From Clostridia bacterium (GTDB lineage Bacteria > Bacillota > Clostridia > Christensenellales > Aristaeellaceae), in the NCBI GenBank assembly GCA_030537395.1, contig JAUNMW010000002.1:1-34410 (forward strand): a stretch of 34,410 bases of DNA. The letters run 5' to 3'. This document shows positions 31,027-34,410 of the stretch, in pieces. Below the pieces are notes generated by a model, which did no database searches, was not told the origin of the DNA, and saw only the letters and a list, made by a program, of their open reading frames with translations. The stretch's first letter is position 1. Each line of letters opens with the position of its first letter. The position numbers and the translations under genes were made by a program.

Positions 31027-32319
31027 TTACTTTTGAATCAGCTTTTCAAGCTCTGCGTAAGCTATTTCCGCTTCAAACTGATAATTGGGGTCCCCCCGCT
31101 CCGCCGTGGTTTTTTCCAGAACCGCCCGGTCGGGATTGACTTTTACGGTGATTTCCGCGCCGTTCACGATGAAGGCAATGGGCTTTTCAAAATCCACCAT
31201 CTGCTCGTTGAGCAGGATGCTGAATTCGCCGTTTACTTCTTCTGTGTTTACGGTCACGCGGTTGGCATCCCGATCATACGACGCGCGGATCAATCCTTCT
31301 TTTGTCTCCTTCGGCGCGGACAGATAATAGAAGCTGTCCACCTCCCGCAGTTCCGCCCGGGTTGCAAGATCCCAAATCACTTCCTCGGGCAGCGGATTGC
31401 GGGTAAACTGTTTCATATAATCCGGCGGGAAGCTATCCAGCATGCCAAAGGACCGGTCCCCTTCCTTCAGCCATTTCTGGGGATCGTTCATGCACGCGAT
31501 GGATTTCCGATTGTAATCCGCGTAATTGTGGCCGCTGTTGTAATGGATCAGGGTGCGGTGCTCATAGCCCCCGTATTCCGCCTGCAGATCGTTCAAATAC
31601 CCGTCGTATTCCGCCGTGACCGTATGGCGGTTATAGGCCGTATCGAATTCCCCAGCCTGCAGCTGGATGGGCAGATTTTTCATGTTGATCATGCTCACCC
31701 CGTTGGGATGGCCGGAGGACATGTTGGCGGCGGCAAACCGGTCCGCCATCCGGGGCGCGATGGCGTACACCCCGTCTCCGCCCGCGGAGAAGCCCTCCAG
31801 GTACACCCGGTTGGGGTCCACGTCCTGCGTTAAAATCATGTACTGGATCAGCCGGTCATACAGCGGATAGGATTCGGGGTTAAAGTGGGTGTCCCACGTG
31901 TCCCGCACGCCTCGGGGAGCCACATACACGCCGCATTTGAGGGCGTAGCTGTAATAATTCTGCATGTCTCCCCATTGGCTGTCGTTAAAATCCGGCGTAT
32001 CGCTGCTGCCGCCCCCGTGCAGAGCAATATAAAGCGGGTATCCGTCTTCCGGCTTATTCCCGATCACGGTAACAAAGTATCGCATGGTCGCATCGCCGAA
32101 GACCATTGCCTGATCTTCCGTTTCCTGCTGCAAAGCGCTGTCGGAAAGCATCTTTGCGGCATAAGCTTCCCACACCGCGGCTCTTTCTTCCGCCAGCTTG
32201 TCCACATCCATCCTGTTTTCCCCCTCCCCGCCCATTTGCGGCAGCGTATCCTCCGCCGATGCAGGCAGGCAGGCAATCAGCAGGCAAAGAATCATCAGAA
32301 GGGCTGCAATATGTTTCAT
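31027..32319 (-). CDS. Exported alpha/beta hydrolase, esterase/PHB-depolymerase-like
   Basis: 430 residues. An N-terminal export signal ends near ASA-ED (about 22); LIAC at 14-17 also fits a lipobox, so it may be a lipoprotein anchored at Cys17. The hydrolase core has the oxyanion loop HGGG (101-104), the nucleophile elbow GFSAGGDG with Ser178, and a late histidine in HYNSGHNYADYN. The PHB-depolymerase/LpqC-like esterases share this layout. The C-terminal 110 residues are an added beta-rich domain (VTVNTEEVNGEFSILLNEQ). It probably cleaves an ester outside the cell, such as acetyl or feruloyl groups on plant polysaccharide, but the substrate is inference. It has its own promoter and terminator. 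Confidence 0.85.
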   Translation of the reverse strand: MKHIAALLMILCLLIACLPASAEDTLPQMGGEGENRMDVDKLAEERAAVWEAYAAKMLSDSALQQETEDQAMVFGDATMRYFVTVIGNKPEDGYPLYIALHGGGSSDTPDFNDSQWGDMQNYYSYALKCGVYVAPRGVRDTWDTHFNPESYPLYDRLIQYMILTQDVDPNRVYLEGFSAGGDGVYAIAPRMADRFAAANMSSGHPNGVSMINMKNLPIQLQAGEFDTAYNRHTVTAEYDGYLNDLQAEYGGYEHRTLIHYNSGHNYADYNRKSIACMNDPQKWLKEGDRSFGMLDSFPPDYMKQFTRNPLPEEVIWDLATRAELREVDSFYYLSAPKETKEGLIRASYDRDANRVTVNTEEVNGEFSILLNEQMVDFEKPIAFIVNGAEITVKVNPDRAVLEKTTAERGDPNYQFEAEIAYAELEKLIQK

Positions 32320-32346
32320 CGTTTAACACCGTTCCTTTCATCTGAT

Positions 32347-32375
32347 ATTGTACAAAAAAAGCGCCGCGTTCGCAA
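32347..32375 (-). promoter_or_regulatory. Promoter of the exported hydrolase gene
   Basis: On the minus strand TTGCGA (32370-32375) and TACAAT (32347-32352) are 17 bases apart. Confidence 0.6.
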
Positions 32376-32399
32376 TACGGTTTTCCATAAATATTTCAT

Positions 32400-32448
32400 A
32401 AAAAAGCAAAAGCCTCCGAAAATGCGTTCATTTCCAAAAAGCTTTTGC
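32400..32448 (-). terminator. Terminator of the DUF1614-spoIIP unit
   Basis: GCAAAAGC (32406-32413) and GCTTTTGC (32441-32448) pair, with an inner AAATG/CATTT helix. On the minus strand a U-tail (TTTTTT) follows. It lies 12 bases after the spoIIP stop. Confidence 0.75.
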
Positions 32449-32460
32449 CTTTTTCTATGG

Positions 32461-33552
32461 TTATTTTTCATTCTCGCGGCCGCGTCCGTTCAGCAGTCCC
32501 CCAGTCATTTCCTGAAAGCTGCGCTTCCATTTCTGCGCGGCCAGCTTCCCGTTTCCGGTGGCGGCAAACGCGTAAATAAACATGCCGATCAGCAGCAGCC
32601 CAATCAGCCAGGCCGCCCCGGTCCAGCCACCGGTATTCTCCGCTGTGCTGCCTTTTCCTTCTCCCGCCGCGCCTTTGACTCCGCCGTATAAAGTACGGTT
32701 CAGCACGTCCGCCATGTAGGCGGTAGAGGCCAATACCTCGTTTTTATCGCTTTTGTGGGTGCCGAATTCCAGCAAAACGGCCTGGCTCATCAGATCCTGA
32801 TTGTAAGTGCCCTTACCGATGTAAATATCCTTGATCAGTCCGGGATACACCTTATCCGCCACGGCCTTGATCTGGGCGGCAAACTGCTTGTTGGCGTCCG
32901 CGTTCTGGTTGGAACGGCCCACCAGCAGCCGCACCTTGGTCACATCCTCCCCGCCCACCTGGCTTTCATACTGTCCAGCGTCGGGGATGCCGTCCCGATG
33001 TACGTCGAAAATCGCATCCACCCCTTCTTCCGCCAAAGACGCGGCGGTGGATCGGCTGCGCCGGTAGGCCCCCGCGTCGTGAGGATAGTGATTTTCATCG
33101 CTGTAATACACGGTGATCCCCTGCTTTTCCAAATCTGCCTTCAAGCTTTCCGCCACATCGTAAATGCCTCCGCGTTTTCGGATGCTGCTGGAGCCGTCGG
33201 TGGGCTCGTAGCTTTCATCGCTGTGGGTGCAATACAGGGCCACAGCTTTCTTGGAAGCGGATACCGGCTGGGCGCTCTCCGAAGCCCATTGCACATCCGG
33301 CATTTCATAGCTGCCCAGATATTCCGCCCGGGCCTTCTTGCCGTTGCTATCTACTTCCATGACCCGATAATAGCTGTTGTCGCCGGCGATATATTCGTCG
33401 CCCGCCTCCGGCGTACCGGCAAAGAAGGTAACGATTTCTCCCTGCTGATCCAGAATCTCAAATATTTCTTCCCCAGCCTCTGCCGTTCCCGCAGCAAAAG
33501 GAATGCAAAGAAGCAGCGTAAAAATCAATATCATCACGCATATTTTTTTCAA
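32461..33552 (-). CDS. spoIIP: Stage II sporulation protein P (peptidoglycan amidase/endopeptidase)
   Basis: 363 residues. An N-terminal signal segment (ICVMILIFTLLLCIPFAAG) is followed by about 80 residues of beta-rich sequence. The SpoIIP amidase domain then runs from about 100 to 290: YCTHSDESYEPTDG, the IFDVHRDGIPD segment and LLEFGTHKS carry the zinc-site residues. A C-terminal membrane helix (AAWLIGLLLIGMFIYAFAA) and a basic tail follow. SpoIIP, with SpoIID and SpoIIM, degrades septal peptidoglycan to drive engulfment of the forespore. The ATG overlaps the stop of the DUF1614 gene by 4 bases. The C-terminal anchor is unlike the N-terminal one of B. subtilis SpoIIP, but occurs in clostridial forms. 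Confidence 0.9.
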   Translation of the reverse strand: MKKICVMILIFTLLLCIPFAAGTAEAGEEIFEILDQQGEIVTFFAGTPEAGDEYIAGDNSYYRVMEVDSNGKKARAEYLGSYEMPDVQWASESAQPVSASKKAVALYCTHSDESYEPTDGSSSIRKRGGIYDVAESLKADLEKQGITVYYSDENHYPHDAGAYRRSRSTAASLAEEGVDAIFDVHRDGIPDAGQYESQVGGEDVTKVRLLVGRSNQNADANKQFAAQIKAVADKVYPGLIKDIYIGKGTYNQDLMSQAVLLEFGTHKSDKNEVLASTAYMADVLNRTLYGGVKGAAGEGKGSTAENTGGWTGAAWLIGLLLIGMFIYAFAATGNGKLAAQKWKRSFQEMTGGLLNGRGRENEK

Positions 33553-34247
33553 TTCTGCCGTCCCCCTCTCCGAAAAGGCGTATGCACATCTTCCCGTTCT
33601 TCCGGCGCTTCCACCCGGGACATGCGCTCCCGTACTTCTCCCACCAATTCCGCCAATAATACAGCCAGGATTCCCGAGATCACAATGGTATCCATCGCGC
33701 CCGCGCCGCCCAATACCAGCGTAGAGTTTACGCCGTTGCTCCAGTTAATCAGCGCGGTGGCCGTATCCGCCAGAATCACGCCCAGCACGCCGCAGATGAA
33801 CGCCGCCCGGCGGGAGCGGCCCAGCAGATAAGCAACGATACCTCCCGAAATACCGTAAAGATAGTGGGGATCGATCACAAATTTCTCCGGTTCAGCCGGA
33901 AGCAGCCGCCCCAAAGCATACACGGCGATTCCGGTGATCACGCTTCCAGCCAGAGCCCTTACAACCTCTTTCCGGGTATCCGTTTTGACCAGCAGCCACA
34001 CGCACACGCCCAGCGGCACCACCGCGCCGCCAAGATTCACCGCTACCCGGCCAATGCGTATATCCGGGATCAATCCGCCGAAAAAAATGGCCGCTGCAAT
34101 GATCAGCGCCGCCCGATCTGTCAATTGCATCCGATCCAATACACGCTGGGCCACACCAAACAGCACCAGCGCGGAAACAGCGGCCAAAACGATCAGTCCC
34201 ACCGACAAAATGCGTCCCCTCCTGTCAGGCCGAAGCAAGCCGGCCAA
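33549..34247 (-). CDS. DUF1614 membrane protein
   Basis: 232 residues from TTG 34245-34247; this start is supported by AAGGAGG 5 bases upstream and no better ATG is near. Seven or so hydrophobic segments are present, beginning with ILSVGLIVLAAVSALVLFGVA. Conserved-looking features include FFGGLIPDIRIG, HYLYGISGGIVAYLLGRS and LVLGGAGAMDTIVISGILAVLLAEL. This matches the DUF1614 family of clostridial and archaeal membrane proteins, often beside spoIIP in sporulating Clostridia. The overlap with spoIIP argues for a linked role in sporulation or envelope remodelling; biochemical function is unknown. Confidence 0.82.
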   Translation of the reverse strand: MAGLLRPDRRGRILSVGLIVLAAVSALVLFGVAQRVLDRMQLTDRAALIIAAAIFFGGLIPDIRIGRVAVNLGGAVVPLGVCVWLLVKTDTRKEVVRALAGSVITGIAVYALGRLLPAEPEKFVIDPHYLYGISGGIVAYLLGRSRRAAFICGVLGVILADTATALINWSNGVNSTLVLGGAGAMDTIVISGILAVLLAELVGEVRERMSRVEAPEEREDVHTPFRRGGRQN

Positions 34248-34311
34248 GTTTCCTCCTTATCGTGCCCGGAGAAAAAGGTTTTATGCCCAAAACAGAACCG
34301 GAAGCGCAAAC

Positions 34312-34366
34312 AAAAAGCGAAAAGCCAGGCTTCCCTCCATTTCAGCCGTTCTTTTCGCTTTTTTCC
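34312..34366. terminator. Bidirectional hairpin at the right end
   Basis: AAAAAGCGAAAAG (34312-34324) pairs perfectly over 13 bp with CTTTTCGCTTTTT (34351-34363), with an inner GGCT/AGCC pair. T-runs flank it on both strands. It most likely ends a minus-strand gene entering from the right. Confidence 0.75.
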
Positions 34367-34378
34367 TTCATTGTTCAA

Positions 34379-34410
34379 TCAGTTCACCCGATCAATGGCA
34401 GAATATCCTC
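34379..34410 (-). other. Possible 3' end of a minus-strand gene entering from the right
   Basis: Two frames reach stops just before the terminator: one ends GYSAIDRVN at 34379, the other EDILPLIG at 34384. About ten codons are too few to choose between them or name a product. Confidence 0.25.

Noticed and set aside
34193..34378. 61-codon minus-strand frame at the right end
   Set aside because: It overlaps the DUF1614 ribosome site and the terminator hairpin and has no coding character.
1..34410. CRISPR arrays, prophage or transposase genes
   Set aside because: No regularly spaced repeats and no phage or transposase proteins were seen; the only repeats are the two small inverted elements and short direct repeats.

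Overview
The window looks like chromosomal DNA of a spore-forming, anaerobic, Gram-positive bacterium of the class Clostridia with moderately high GC. The evidence is the 3' end of an [FeFe]-hydrogenase, a SpoIIP sporulation hydrolase next to a DUF1614 membrane protein, HemZ, type III glutamine synthetase, a DUF5665-lspA-rluD cluster, strong AGGAGG ribosome binding sites, TTGACA/TATAAT promoters and many U-tailed hairpins. The sugar-handling genes fit a gut or rumen member (Christensenellales-like), but that is inference. There are no phage genes, insertion sequences or CRISPR arrays.

Layout. 1-2200: hydrogenase 3' end, then an ECF sigma factor overlapping a membrane-anchored probable anti-sigma partner. 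2229-3870 (minus): DUF5665, lspA and rluD joined by ATGA overlaps. 4078-5391: aspartokinase with its own promoter. 5589-8571: a 733-residue protein of unknown function followed one base later by a SpoU rRNA/tRNA methyltransferase. 8580-10497 (minus): an inverted-repeat element, a pentapeptide-repeat protein and a two-gene chromate-type transporter. 10663-14813: a cytoplasmic GH29 fucosidase, a DtxR-family metalloregulator (minus) and a GH115-like glycosidase. 14948-17038 (minus): type III glutamine synthetase. 17305-17386: tRNA-Leu(GAG). 17491-18965 (minus): Y-family polymerase and a possible small Gly/Met-rich protein.

The most unusual part is 19153-23545. A consensus promoter leads into a well-formed FMN riboswitch (RFN element) and a terminator. 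These precede two CUT1/Ugp-type ABC permeases, a UgpB-like lipoprotein binding protein and, after a gap, a sugar-phosphate-isomerase-like TIM barrel. The terminator's 3' arm carries the Shine-Dalgarno sequence of the first permease, so FMN could control both transcription and translation. Flavin control of a transporter family normally associated with sugars and glycerol phosphates suggests an undescribed flavin or flavin-precursor importer.

23730-28744 (minus) is a tight five-gene operon: FAD-dependent dehydrogenase, D-aminoacyl-tRNA deacylase, two metallo-beta-lactamase-fold hydrolases and HemZ. Divergent from it are rimO and, overlapping rimO, a conserved-looking gene broken by a frameshift. 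The right end (minus) holds a secreted alpha/beta hydrolase and the DUF1614-spoIIP pair. Convergent gene pairs are mostly separated by strong, often bidirectional, terminators.
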